Shown: in pieces, positions 23,135 to 33,667 of the stretch
Position numbering within the stretch: position 1 is the first letter of the stretch
Layout: each line of letters starts with the position of its first letter
Assembly: GCA_019828595.1 (NCBI GenBank)
Contig: JAHQRK010000014.1
Coordinates: 558,001 to 622,000, forward strand
DNA from: Aphanomyces cochlioides
Taxonomy: Eukaryota > Oomycota > Saprolegniomycetes > Saprolegniales > Verrucalvaceae
DNA: 64,000 nucleotides
Direction of reading: 5' to 3'
Program-made: the position numbers and the translations under genes
The notes under the pieces: generated by a model
The model's database searches: none
Seen by the model: only the letters and a program-made list of their open reading frames with translations
What the model was told of the DNA's origin: nothing

Positions 23135-23902
23135 ACGATTCTCAACATTACGCATGACTGAAATGTGATGAGTAAACCAGCGTGTCTCAGCAACAAAAAC
23201 TAATTCATGAGCAGATTCTAATTCCTTTTCGGCAACCAGTTGACTTTGAATATTTCGAAAACGATGAATTATGTAGAGCTAATTGTAACGATACGACAGT
23301 GCCATCCGACAATATTCTTATTGGCTGAAATACCACACTGTGCTTGGACAGTTCGGATTTGGAGATGAGGCTGTGTGTTGGAGTTCGTTCTTGGTCACGG
23401 ACACGTCGGTGTCCTTGCAGTTGCCACAGAGGCTGACGAAGTATACATGTACTCTCATCGAGACGATTCGTATCTCAAATGTATATAGATGGACCCCAGT
23501 TGAAGACCAGCGACACACAACATCCCTCGTCTTGAGTCAAGTGTCTGCTGCTAGCCAAGGTATTGGTGCATTCTTGCTCTGCATTGAACTGAACAAGAAT
23601 GACACAGCGCAATCAACGTATCATTTGGTCTGTTTCTACAATGTTCGTTCTACTTATGGATGAAATCTGTGCCAGGCAAACCATTCCACAGTAATCTTCT
23701 GTCATATCTCTTTTATCTAAACACTCTAGATCGATCATTTCAGAGAAAGGATGAGAGATGCTGAAAGTCATCAAACCAAGAGATAACAAGCTCTGTTATG
23801 CCAATGACAAGCCATGCTACACAACTCAGAGCACACAAACACAGTGCCAACAGGCGCATGATTGACAGAATGAAACAAGCAGTTTGAATATATAGTAATG
23901 CA
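23135..23902. other. No supported gene
   Basis: A plus-strand frame at 23340-23663 (107 codons) contains LGQFGFGDE, reminiscent of an RCC1 repeat, but nothing else in it fits that family and other frames look equally coding-like. I leave it unannotated. Confidence 0.25.
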
Positions 23903-25395
23903 TTACAATGAATTCTCTCTCTTTCTCTTGCGAACTTCATGCAAAAGCTTGGCATAGCCTGACGTATATCCATCGTATGCTGCTTCAAACTGGGAGAAGC
24001 TTTGATATTTGGCAAATGCGAAAGCTAGAGTTTGTCTTTCGGAATACTTTTTGCGGTCAGCTTTGACCATTTGCTTTGTGAAATCTTTCAGAGGGCAATA
24101 TAAACCCGCTTTGGCATTTGGCGTAAACCACTGATCCCAAGCTTCTCTTGCCGAGTGTGCCGATGGTATTGTTTTGATTGACACATAGCTTTGCATGGAT
24201 CTTTGTCTTTTTGGTTGGGCATTCGAGACTGATAGAGTACTGAGACTGTTCCCAGAGTCTTTCAAGCGCTCAACAATAGCATTGACAATAGCTTCGACAT
24301 CCTGACTCGACAAGCCGGTTTGAGTCGTGACTTTGCTTATTTGGACCGATCTAGATCGAAGCAAATTTCTTGGGTTCAAATCATTGACTATACTTTGCGT
24401 GATCAAATATTCGCAGCATGTTTTGGCATCAGACCATCTACACCATGCCATAAGCTCTCTAAAATCAAAGCGACGCTGCGTCGACTCAAACACTCAAAAG
24501 AAACAGCCTCCACGACGCATGCTATGTCGAGAAATAGTAACAGGGAGATTTGATGTCGATGCGACAATATCTTTGAGGCAAGATCGAACTTGATTTTGCT
24601 CAATGCACTTGAACCAGTCCAATTTGTAGGATCCATTGGACTGAGGCATCAAATTTGGAAACAAAAACGCGTCAAGTGGAACGTTTGGAGCCCAGGCTTC
24701 GCGTCATTGATATATAGTCGGAATACATGGCACAAACTTTCAAACAAGGATATGCCATTTCATCAACAAGATTGTACACTTGGCATTCTTTTTCAACGCT
24801 GGCTTTTTTGTGCCAACGTAAACGGACGGAGAGATATTCGCCCGATTCATCCTTCACATGAGACACATCACTCCATTTTAAACCCAGCATTTCACTAATC
24901 CTGAAGCATCCAAGATAACATCCACAAAAGAGCAGTCTGTACATGGCACCAACAAACGGATCCACGTTCGCAAAGGAATTCATAATAGTTGACAACTCAA
25001 ATACAGAGAGTGGATGAGCCTTTTTTTCATCTTCAAAATCATTGCGTCTGTTATACTTTTGCAGTCCAACCACGTACTGTTTTGTGGTAATGTCTTAAGC
25101 TGGATTTGGAGTAATTCGTTTTTTGCTTGTAAAAAGACACCAAAGCATTTTTAGCCGCATCGATAGTTCGGGACTTTCGGCCATTTTCGAACAAGTAATG
25201 AAGAAAGTCAGTACAGTCATCTGGGGTGGCAGCAGTGCCGCTCAGACCATTCTTGTGATTCAAACAAAAATCTTCGAACTGAGTCTGATAGGTCTTGTAC
25301 TGTCGATGGGTGGAGCTACTTAAGAAGGATGCATGAATCGTTTCCTTTGGTGGCACAGGTGGCGTTGGGGCGATCAGTCGACTCATCGCTCTCAA
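23903..25395 (-). pseudogene. Second tyrosine recombinase (Crypton-like), nonsense-mutated
   Basis: The first segment (25395-25051) is the SAM-like core-binding region (STHRQYKTYQTQFEDF). The second (25073-24672) has the catalytic Arg in LGCFRISEMLGLKWSDV. The third carries HSMRRGG (His-x-x-Arg) at about 24500-24525, followed three codons later by a TGA (24494-24496). The same frame then continues VFESTQRRFDFRELMAWCRWS to CCEYL, where the nucleophile Tyr is kept. The C-terminus (REAWDQWFTPNAKAGLY, SERQTLAFAFAKY) resembles the GCR1-like domain of Cryptons. It is well diverged from the recombinase at 17935-20167, so it belongs to a different subfamily. Confidence 0.7.
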
Positions 25396-25566
25396 TCAAC
25401 GAATTCTCTTGTGAGGGAGGATTGCCTGAGCCAATCAAAAAAATACATTCATGTACTTTGATATGTTTGTGTTATGTTGCTTGTCCGACACACCCATCGC
25501 CCAATCAACGTACACTTATGGATATTTGACCAATGAGTGATCGTAAATTGTCGTACGAACCAATCA

Positions 25567-25920
25567 TTAATTCGGAAGTGTCGGATATTTGTCGTTTATA
25601 TATATTATGTGATTCCTGTTGTTAACAAAAGCTATAAGAGCTCCAGATTTTTGGATAACGTCATGGTATTTGGTCATTTGGCGTATATCTATCACCAATA
25701 AGTTGATTGTGTGGGCAGCACAACCATTGCACACAATATGAGGAAAATTGGATACATGGATAATCGAACAAAAATATGATTGGTTAAAATGATAATCGTA
25801 CAAAAATTGATAAATGATACACGTTTTGTCATTTTCCCTATATTTTCCAACCTGCTCAAACATTATACTCCTGCATAGTTTGGTACAATTACTCATATTT
25901 TTTAAACCTACATTTCCCAA
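25567..25920 (-). pseudogene. hAT transposase internal fragment
   Basis: 117 codons with NFPHIVCNGCAAHTINLL; the C-x-x-H element is the hAT core motif around the second catalytic region. It ends without a catalytic Glu or dimerisation part. It is related to the relic at 21200-21345. Confidence 0.6.
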
Positions 25921-26775
25921 TAGGTGAGTTGTTGGGTTGCAAGATAGTTCGTAGAGGTAAAAAATGGGAGAACTTCATCCTGGCTGGTGCAGCTGTATTG
26001 CATAGCTGTTGGAGGGGCAAAACTGGTCAATTTAGTCCCTTGTTCCGACAAAAAAAAACTCTCGGCAGTCTATTAGGAGAGTGTTTCTTGTATTGTGATT
26101 GGAAATCGTAGGAATAGATTGTCTACATTTAGATTTTGACACTCAAATTAACTTTCAATTTTAATTGGCTGAATTTGAATTGATTTGAGATCTCGCTGTT
26201 GTGCCAAGTTGAAACTTTGCATGCATCATCCAGGTGAGCAAACACCAAGAGCTTGTATCCAGCTCATACGTAACGTGTACTATTCTAATGTCGAATGAAT
26301 CATTTTTTAAATGAATTTAATACACAGGTCAAACAGTGGTTAGATTATACACCTATAACATAGGTGGAGCTACGGTGTCCTATGTAATGCTTAGTTATTT
26401 AGTTATTGAGGAATGTTATGGTCGGAAGCGAGATACGGCAGATGGGAAATACCGATTTTGCACGTGGGACATTGTTTCATATACCTATTGAGCGGTGTCG
26501 ATACATTGATAACCATCGTTGGTCGTGCACAGGATCATTTCTTATGGTCAATATGTTGCAGAAGTATGTGACTTCTTGTAATAAAGTACTATTTTTAAAC
26601 TAAGTGTTCGCCGTTTCTCAGGTTAACCTGGGAGTGTGGTCAAGTAGTTCGGGTATTCGCTGACTTCGATTAGTTTGGCACGCGGGAAACATCATTATGG
26701 GTCCCTGTCCTTTAAGGCTAATACAGTCCAACTGCGTCTAAGCTGAGCTAAGGTGAGAATTATCTCACCCGATCA
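25921..26775. other. No gene; weak tRNA-like box A only
   Basis: AT-rich with no long frame. A TGGTCAAGTAGTTCGG string (about 26637-26652) resembles a tRNA box A, but no box B or cloverleaf follows, so it is not called. Confidence 0.3.
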
Positions 26776-27586
26776 TTACCAAGCTATAATAAAGAAGTTC
26801 AGAAGTGCTTTAGTACTAAAGTTCATATACTTGAGGAATAGCCTTAAAAAAGACTTAACTATGGTGTCTTCGGTCAATGAATTCCATGCTTTAATTGTTC
26901 GCTTGATCATCGCAAGGCGTTTTTCCGACGATGATTTGACTGGCGTCTCCCTCAACCACAGTGAACGCATCTTCGCTTTTAATGGACCCATGACTCCTAC
27001 ATCCAAGGGCTGACATACGCTGGTTGAATTCGGTGGTAATGCTTCGAGGCTGGCACACAGATCTAGGCAAATAGTTTCAACCGAGGCATGGCTCACATGA
27101 GACGAGAGATTATCGGCTAAAATCACTGACGGCGTCTCGGCAACAAGCTCATTCTTCAAAAGGAAATGGAGATAAGTTTGCCAGACCCTGTCGTCCATCC
27201 ACGCCTCCTCGTGTACAGCGTACACATGCCCCTCAGGATTCGTTGGAACTTCGTTAGCTTCGATCTTGCCACCAGGTTTTCCATGTACGATGAACAGAAT
27301 AGGTAGCTTTCTACCTATACATGATATGAGTAAGGCTTTCATTCTTCCTACCATCAGCTCGAATGGTCAAAACAGCCGTAAGTCGGTCAGAATGCTTCTC
27401 TGACTTGTCCACTTTCGACGACCCCTCTACTTCAGCCCAGATCCTTCGGGGGGGGGGCATGTCATCAAGCAGGACCGCACCGACACAGCAAAAGGACAGG
27501 CAGGAAACTCGCAAAGCATGGTGAAAGTCGAGAAGTGTCATGAGAAAGGTCTGTGGTGTCAAAAGTGTATATCGCTGAATAGCCAA
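26776..27586 (-). pseudogene. Pogo/Tigger-like transposase fragment (DDE_1)
   Basis: Two frame-shifted blocks. Block 27586-27311 has DDMPPPRRIWAEVEG and SEKHSDRLTAVLTIRADG, the segment after the first catalytic Asp. Block 27354-26776 has KLPILFIVHGKPGG, VILADNLSSH (second Asp) and STSVCQPLDVGVMGPLKA (third Asp). The N-terminal HTH and CENP-B-like domains are absent and frame is lost between the blocks, so it is dead. It is homologous to the pogo copy at 62624-63619. Confidence 0.75.
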
Positions 27587-27869
27587 TGAAATGGCAAAGA
27601 TTGTTCACTTCGGGGACCAATCATAGAGTATTGCCCAGTTTTACTCCTTTTTCATTGGCGGGATTTTTCTACATAATTCTATATAATGATTGGACAATAT
27701 GGTCACTAAATTCGAAATTCCCCCGGAAAATGAATAAAATAAAAATACAGGTAGTATTGTAGATTCGGTATGAATTTCCGGACTGTGCTCAATCGAATCT
27801 CGCACGGCGAATCGAATCCCAAACCTCTCTGATTGGTTGATAAAAAAATGAATCATTTGATTGGATATA

Positions 27870-28943
27870 ATGAAAACGAGCCAACGTCTCTGTGTTGCAC
27901 CACGTTGCCTCGCCACAGCCACATTCTTCAATGCCATGCTGGCATCATCTCAAGGTCTTGCCGATTGCCCCTCGAGAAACACCCGTTCATCTCAAAACTC
28001 TCCGCCACAATCCCAGGAAGCTAGGGAAGGACACTCAAGCAGTCTCTTTGAGATTATCCTGGAGCCATTGGTTAAGGACACCGTTGGACAAAGAAACACT
28101 TCAGCTGTGAAACTGACGACGTATATCTGCGGTGGGTCATCATGGACTGACATAAGGGCAAAGATATTTTCCAAGTTTGGCTCGAAATGCCTTGGAATCG
28201 CCGACCGAAACGATGAAGGCACATGGTATGTCTTAGACGAGCAAGTCAACGAGTCGCATTTCTCACGAATCTTTGCCATGCGCTATGGAAGCCACACCAA
28301 GAAGATTGAGCAAGAATCAAAAATGAATGAGTGGCTTGTCGCGATGCGCGGCTCTCGTATTTCACTCTCAATTTACAAGTATGGAAACGAACTTGCAACG
28401 AAAGATCAGCTCGTCGAGTTCACGACAGCATGTGTAGCCCCACGACATCAAGATCGATCAGGTGCTCCAAGCGAAGCAACGATTCAAGAGTATATGGCGA
28501 AGTTGCGTGCTAAATGGGATGCTACTTGGCAAGGCGACAATCCAATTTGGCGGCTTTGGGCAACGCATGTGGTGAAGCCACCGTTGATGTTGTGGGAGTC
28601 ACGAGTCGATCAAGGACCACCGCCACACGTCCTTGCACGTCTCAGGCCAAGGTCGTCCGAGCACGAAGTCCGTATGGAGAATTTTCACCGTCAAATTCGA
28701 ACAGCTTTGGATATTGTGGATGCATCACTGACCGAGCTTGGCGATTTATCGGGCGCTGTTGATATTGTTGTGCAGCGTTTAAAGATGTTTCAAGAAGGCC
28801 TCCTCAAAAAGAGAGAAATTCTTGTGTCAATGGAACAAGACCTCGCTCCGATTCCAGACAGAGAAATCACATCCAATGGATTGAACGACATTGAAAATGT
28901 ACTGGACATGGATCATGACTTTTCCCTTGATGACAATCAATGA
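27870..28943 (+). CDS. Partner protein of two-gene transposon, copy A
   Basis: Unknown function; intact frame from ATG 27870, about 357 aa. It is homologous to the partner in copy B: shared features in order are a strand-like opening (FEIILEPLV), a Trp-centred block (MNEWLVAMRGSRIS), WRLWATHV, GPPPHVLARL and HEVRMENFHR. The C-terminal ~100 residues are predicted helical/coiled coil (GDLSGAVDIVVQRLKMFQEGL) ending in an acidic tail. There are no metal-binding, nuclease, ATPase or HTH motifs. By analogy with PIF/Harbinger it could be a DNA-binding or nuclear-import cofactor; that is inference. The open frame, beside a frameshifted transposase, argues for past selection on it or a recent decay. 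Confidence 0.7.
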   Translation: MKTSQRLCVAPRCLATATFFNAMLASSQGLADCPSRNTRSSQNSPPQSQEAREGHSSSLFEIILEPLVKDTVGQRNTSAVKLTTYICGGSSWTDIRAKIFSKFGSKCLGIADRNDEGTWYVLDEQVNESHFSRIFAMRYGSHTKKIEQESKMNEWLVAMRGSRISLSIYKYGNELATKDQLVEFTTACVAPRHQDRSGAPSEATIQEYMAKLRAKWDATWQGDNPIWRLWATHVVKPPLMLWESRVDQGPPPHVLARLRPRSSEHEVRMENFHRQIRTALDIVDASLTELGDLSGAVDIVVQRLKMFQEGLLKKREILVSMEQDLAPIPDREITSNGLNDIENVLDMDHDFSLDDNQ

Positions 28944-28950
28944 ATCGTTT

Positions 28951-30052
28951 CTAAATGAAATGATAAGAATTGATATGATGACTGTTGCTCCTTTCTGGAT
29001 TATTCATCGCAACATCACCAAGGCGGACTTTAGAGCTTTGCAGTCCTTTGCATGGCTCAAAGCGGCCTGTGTGAAGCCAACCACAGTGCTCGAAGACTCT
29101 TGACATGTCGAACTGTTTGAACTTTCTCATGATCTCGACAACAAACAAAACTAAGTTTCGTTCGGTTCGACACTCGGCGTAGTTTCTCTGGAATGACTTC
29201 TTGATGTTGCCAAAGAAGAACTCGATGGGATTGTAAAAAGGACAGTAGGCAGATAAGAAGATTGGAACAATGCCGATTTGTCTGAGGTAGAGCACAATCT
29301 CCGCATGGCAATGAATTTTAGCCCCATCCAATACCCAAATGGAGTTTCCACCGGGATATATAGCAACACGGCCAGATCTAGCAAACATGCTGCAGCATCG
29401 AACAAATGTCTCGCTGTCAAAAGTGCCTTCTGTGTCGTAGTAGTCTAGCAATCCATCGGCACCAATAAAACACAAGAGGGAAACACGTGGCTTGCGGTTG
29501 AATTCTCCTCGATAGACAATTTTTCTCCACGCAACGCATAACCACGCTTACGCAACATGCCACGGTTGTCAAAGCTGATTTCGTCGAGAAAGGCAATATT
29601 GCGTTGACTCCAACAAATGCTGTCAATCTCTGTCACAAAGCGAATGATATCTTGTTGATTGATTTGAATCGCTCGCGTCTCCAACACTTTCCATGTCATC
29701 CCGTACTCGTGGATGATCGTCCATACATACGAAATGCTGATCGACTTTTGAAACATCGCTGAAACGCACACTTTGCTTCGTCCAAGAAGGCTAATGGGTT
29801 TGTGTCATAATATGCAATAATCCAGTCTTTTTCGCGTTGCGTGAAGAGCCGCAGGGATGGCGTCGACTTCTTGCGACTGTGTGTGCCAGTGTCGAGGTAT
29901 CGCTGGATCCAGTTTGCGATGGTCTTCTCGTCTTTGTGATAGATCGTGGCCAGCTGAGTCTTCTTGATACCCAAGAAGAAGTACTCGTATAGGCAATGCA
30001 TGACTGTGTTGGAAGTAGCATGACGGGAGACTGCCGACTCGATGGCGCTCAT
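28951..30052 (-). pseudogene. IS630/Tc1-like DD34E transposase, copy A, two frameshifts
   Basis: Starts 30052 with a HTH part (MHCLYEYFFLGIKKTQLATIYH and TIANWIQRYL). Frame shifts in an AAAA run near 29752, continues MTWKVLETRAIQINQQDIIRF and IAFLDEISFDNRGMLRKRGY (first Asp), then shifts again in an A-run near 29519 (GEK box) and ends with CFIGADGLLDYY, IWVLDGAKIHCH (second Asp) and CPFYNPIEFFFG (Glu). Asp2-Glu spacing is 34. Copy B is intact over the same regions, which fixes both lesions as single-base indels. Confidence 0.8.
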
Positions 30053-30214
30053 TCGATCTGCCGGGATCGTATATGTGTGGACTCAAAATTTAACCAATCA
30101 AACGTTATGGCGAGGTTAGAGATCGGTTTGTCGAACCAAACACGATCCGGAAAATTTCACCAAATGGACAATACTACTGTGACGAGCTTTTCCGTCGTTA
30201 TCTGTAGACTGCCT

Positions 30215-30237
30215 GCCACCCTCACTGTGAGGGTGGC
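30215..30237. repeat. Hairpin with 11-bp perfect arms
   Basis: GCCACCCTCAC, one base, then GTGAGGGTGGC. It lies 38 bp outside the right end of transposon copy A. It could fold as a stem-loop; no terminator or other role is evident. Confidence 0.6.
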
Positions 30238-31730
30238 ATTAACTAGAATCTTATCCGTAATCCGGATAAGTTCCTAGTTTTGTCCTCTCCAGGTTTGATG
30301 CAGCACGCCAACATGATGGACGGCACTGAAATCTCCCAAAGAGATGTCCGTCGCCGGTACTGTTAGCTACGTATGCGAAGACCTTAAAAGTCAACGCGAA
30401 ACGTATCATCATCATCATCAGGTTTGATCTGGTCACTGTCTTTGATCTGGTCACTGTCAGACAAATCAATCGTGTTTCTATCCGGTTGAAGTCACTACGG
30501 ATAATGATAATGACGTACAGTAATACTAGTATCTCCTATCCTAACAGTAAATTGATATGAGGTGGGGGTCATTTATCCGGATAGAGTTCACAGTGCCAAT
30601 CAAGTTCTTGAATTGAATTTCTTCCGATAACATGAATTATGGTGTCCTTCCTCAAGTTTCCAGCATCAAGCCTCGATGATCAGATGAATCCCGAATTATT
30701 TGTTGGGATTTGTTTCAAGGTTGTCTTGGATCTACCAAAGTCCTTAGCCTTCACATCATGTAAGGTTAACGAGTCGATAAGTGCTAGTCGGGCCCTTCAC
30801 CTTCCACTACAACCAAGATGTCTGCTATACAAGGATAAAACGGCCTGAATGAAGGGCCATTGAAACATTTATACATAGGACCATGCTGAAGGTTAACCAT
30901 GCTAATAAGGTAAACCTCTGACAAATCAATGCAAGTTTGGCGATTATGACAAGTTTTCCAGCCACAAGAGCTCCTAGTTTTTGTCGGGCTGTGCAGAGCA
31001 ATGCATTGAACAAGCTCCTTGTATTCAAGTCGATCGGTAAATCATTGATCGGACCAGGTTTTGATCCAGGTTAGCTGAGCAAGTACCACCAACTTGCCGC
31101 GGTAAGTGAGCCAGGCTCAACTGGATTTCTGAAGCTAAGACTGAACTTCAACGATTTTCTCTTGACCACGTCTGGGTTGTCCAGAGACAAGTATCAATTC
31201 ATAACAGATATAGTTCGTTCAAAATTGAGGTCATAAAAAGCCCAATGTTTTATCCAAAATATCATTTTATATGTTTTAACATGTATTTTGTATTGAAATT
31301 CTACTGAAAAGTCAAAATCATATTGGTCAAATTAGCCAATTTGACCAAAACTATGACTCAACAATTCGGTACAATCCACAATGGAAATCATTTGAAAGGG
31401 GAGAGCCCAACTGGTTCGCACATCACAGCATTACGTGTCGACACCCACATTTCTCAGCGCAGTAATTCCGAGCTAGGGGGCGGGCGAAATAACTTTTGTC
31501 CAGCCTTTGTCGAGACTATGTTGATTGTCTACGTCCAATGCCGTGTCTTTGTTCGTGTTCTTCTATACGAGCAGCCCCTTTTATTCTTTTATGACCAGCC
31601 TCGGCATTTTGAGGGTGACCAGATTGGCGACATGCCAACAGATGCAATAATCTGACCGATGCTCCGTTTGAGCTCCTCCAACCTCATACAGTAGCACTCA
31701 CTGGCTTCTCGCTTACAGTGTACCCAATTG
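30238..31730. other. No gene; repeats only
   Basis: Contains a direct duplication of TTTGATCTGGTCACTGTC (about 30422-30458) next to a short CAT run, a perfect inverted repeat TTGGTCAAATT-agcc-AATTTGACCAA (31323-31348), and no frame with recognisable motifs. The last bases are the transporter promoter. Confidence 0.4.
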
Positions 31731-31747
31731 TTCATTCTTGAATTTGC
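31731..31747 (+). promoter_or_regulatory. INR-FPR-like core promoter of transporter 1
   Basis: TTCATTCTTGAATTTGC lies 22 bases before the ATG. It fits the oomycete initiator (YCAYTYY, here TCATTCT) plus flanking promoter element (MAWTTTNC, here GAATTTGC) with one mismatch at the FPR first base. A matching element precedes the second transporter gene. Confidence 0.65.
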
Positions 31748-31768
31748 CGCAATCCAAACAAAGCGACA

Positions 31769-33424
31769 ATGACCACGAAAGCCCCTGGTCTCGAGCTACA
31801 AGAACGCCTGTCGTACCTCAGCGCCGACCGCAACGCTGAAGGCAAAAACGCTGACGGTGAATACGTCGACGGCAAGACCCCCAACGACTTGGAAGACGGT
31901 GCCTTGCGTGAAGGTGGTGCGCCTGTCTACACAAGCCCTGAAGTCTTGGGTCTCTTGGGCCAATACTTCGTTGTCGGTCTCCTCTACGGTGCCCTGCCCT
32001 ACGTGCCTTACAACATTTTGATCAACTACTACAACTTGGAAGGCACGCAATACAACGCCGCGAAAGCTTTGATCTCGTTGGGATGGTCGTTGAAGGCCTT
32101 CGTCGGTTTGATCTCGGATGTCTTCCCTATCATGGGCTACCGCCGCAAGGGCTACATGCTTGGCGGTTGGTTCTGCTGCGGTGTGACTCTGTTGGTTCTT
32201 TCGTGCTTGGACCACGGCGAACCTTTCAACTTCGACTTGGATGAAGATGACCCGATCAACAAGGACATCCAATCCAAGGGCTCCCGCCTCGGTTTGTTGT
32301 GCGCTTTGGCCACCATTTGTTACATTTTTGCCGATGTGCCTGCCGATGCCATGGTCGTCGAATACGCTCAACGTGAACCTGAACAAATCCGTGGCCGCAT
32401 GCAAACCATGATCTACTCTGTGCGTACTATCACCGGTATGGCTACGACCCTCATCATGGGTTTGTGCTTGAACTCGAAGCGCTTCCAAAGTGACTTCAGC
32501 TGGGATATGGGCCTCAACGGCTTCTTCATCATGCTCACTGTTCCATCCTTCTTGGCTGTGCCTATGACCTACTTCTTCATCAAGGACCCTAAGAAGGAAG
32601 CCATCCCTTTCATGGCGTACGCTCGTCAATTCTGGGCCCTCGTCCAAAAGCGTTGCGTGTGGCAAATCATGTGCTTCAACTTCTTTTTCAACTTGTGCGC
32701 TTACTACGTGCCTTCCGTCGCTGCTGGCCCTGTTCAAAGTTACTGGGCTAAGGTCGGCAACCTCAACAACAACATCATGAGTGCCGTCGGAAGTCTTGCC
32801 TTCGCTATCATCTTGGCTGTCATGGGCAAGTGGGGTACCATGTGGAACTGGCGCTACTGGCTTGTCATCACCATCTTGGTCATGAACAGCATGGATGCTA
32901 TCTGCCAATTCTTCACGATCTACGATGTGTACCGCAACCAATGGTTCTACCTCGGTGTGCCTTTGGTCGAACAAGTTCCTTACGCTGTGCAATTCATCAT
33001 CACGACGTTCGCCATTGTCGAAATCGCCGATGTCGGCAACGAAGGTCTTGTCTACGGCTTGCTCACGACGTGCTCCAACATGGCTTCGCCTTTCGGCTCG
33101 ATGATTTCCAACATCATCGGCGACCATTTCCAAGTCAAGTCCAAGGATATCAAGGCAGACAGCCACTACACTCGCAACCAAGTCGCTTACACTTACATCA
33201 TCTACTACGCGTTTGTATGCGTTGCCATGTGCCTCGTGGTCTTCTACCCCAACCAAAAGAAGATGATCCAAGAGTGGAAGAAGAACGACAAGGACTACAA
33301 GTTTGTCGGTGGCTCCGTTCTCATCTGCGGATTTGTCATCCTCGTCTTGTCCATTACTTCCAACATCTTGACCATGTTCGAATCGACCAAGTGCCTCCGC
33401 TTCGCTGGTGGCCACGGTTGTTAA
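31769..33424 (+). CDS. Folate-biopterin (BT1/FBT) family transporter 1
   Basis: MFS-type membrane transporter of the BT1 family (folates/pteridines in trypanosomatids, plants and oomycetes); substrate here not determinable. Intronless, 551 aa. An acidic N-terminal cytosolic tail (~60 aa) is followed by about 12 hydrophobic segments. The family box lies in the second segment loop: GWSLKAFVGLISDVFP then MGYRRKGYML (about residues 100-130). Further conserved elements are DAMVVEYAQREPEQIRGRMQ (about residue 195-214), MCFNFFFNLCAYYVPS and SNIIGDHF. Codon use is strongly biased (Gln almost only CAA, C-ending codons for most residues), unlike its neighbours, which suggests high expression. A near-identical inverted paralogue lies at 57856-59514. 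Confidence 0.85.
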   Translation: MTTKAPGLELQERLSYLSADRNAEGKNADGEYVDGKTPNDLEDGALREGGAPVYTSPEVLGLLGQYFVVGLLYGALPYVPYNILINYYNLEGTQYNAAKALISLGWSLKAFVGLISDVFPIMGYRRKGYMLGGWFCCGVTLLVLSCLDHGEPFNFDLDEDDPINKDIQSKGSRLGLLCALATICYIFADVPADAMVVEYAQREPEQIRGRMQTMIYSVRTITGMATTLIMGLCLNSKRFQSDFSWDMGLNGFFIMLTVPSFLAVPMTYFFIKDPKKEAIPFMAYARQFWALVQKRCVWQIMCFNFFFNLCAYYVPSVAAGPVQSYWAKVGNLNNNIMSAVGSLAFAIILAVMGKWGTMWNWRYWLVITILVMNSMDAICQFFTIYDVYRNQWFYLGVPLVEQVPYAVQFIITTFAIVEIADVGNEGLVYGLLTTCSNMASPFGSMISNIIGDHFQVKSKDIKADSHYTRNQVAYTYIIYYAFVCVAMCLVVFYPNQKKMIQEWKKNDKDYKFVGGSVLICGFVILVLSITSNILTMFESTKCLRFAGGHGC

Positions 33425-33667
33425 TTTCAATGAGGCGAGTGTAGCCTTGTGATGTGTATAAATAATGTGATCTGTGAAACAATTTTCATGCCTCAGTCTT
33501 CCTGGTCGACTTGGCTTGCCTCTCGGCGTCTTGATGTGTGCGTTCTTCACTGACGTCGTTTGAGACTCTGCCCATCCACCGACCCCAAATAGATATTCGT
33601 TGATGCTAGTGATGCTGGTGGGATTGCCTGATGCTGCTAATTTTAGATCTCAAGTCATCCTCGCTCG

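Larger units (their letters stand above)
27752..30176. mobile_element. Two-gene DD34E transposon, copy A
   Basis: Imperfect inverted ends of about 30 bp: left TAGTATTGTAGATTCGGT (27752) and right, reverse-complemented, TAGTATTGTCCATTTGGT (ending 30176). The match continues into AATTTxCCGGA on both sides. TA at each tip fits the superfamily target site. Inside: plus-strand partner gene 27870-28943 and minus-strand transposase 28951-30052, whose stop codons are a few bases apart. Total 2425 bp. Confidence 0.82.

Noticed and set aside
23340..23663. RCC1-like repeat
   Set aside because: Only one LGQFGFGDE match; the remainder does not follow the RCC1 pattern.
26637..26720. tRNA-like sequence
   Set aside because: A box A-like string is present, but there is no box B, no acceptor pairing and no anticodon stem.
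31796..33550. 584-codon minus-strand frame opposite transporter 1
   Set aside because: It is the mirror of a codon-biased gene (C-ending codons leave the opposite frame open), is repeated opposite transporter 2, and consists of Asp/Glu/Val/His-rich text without motifs.
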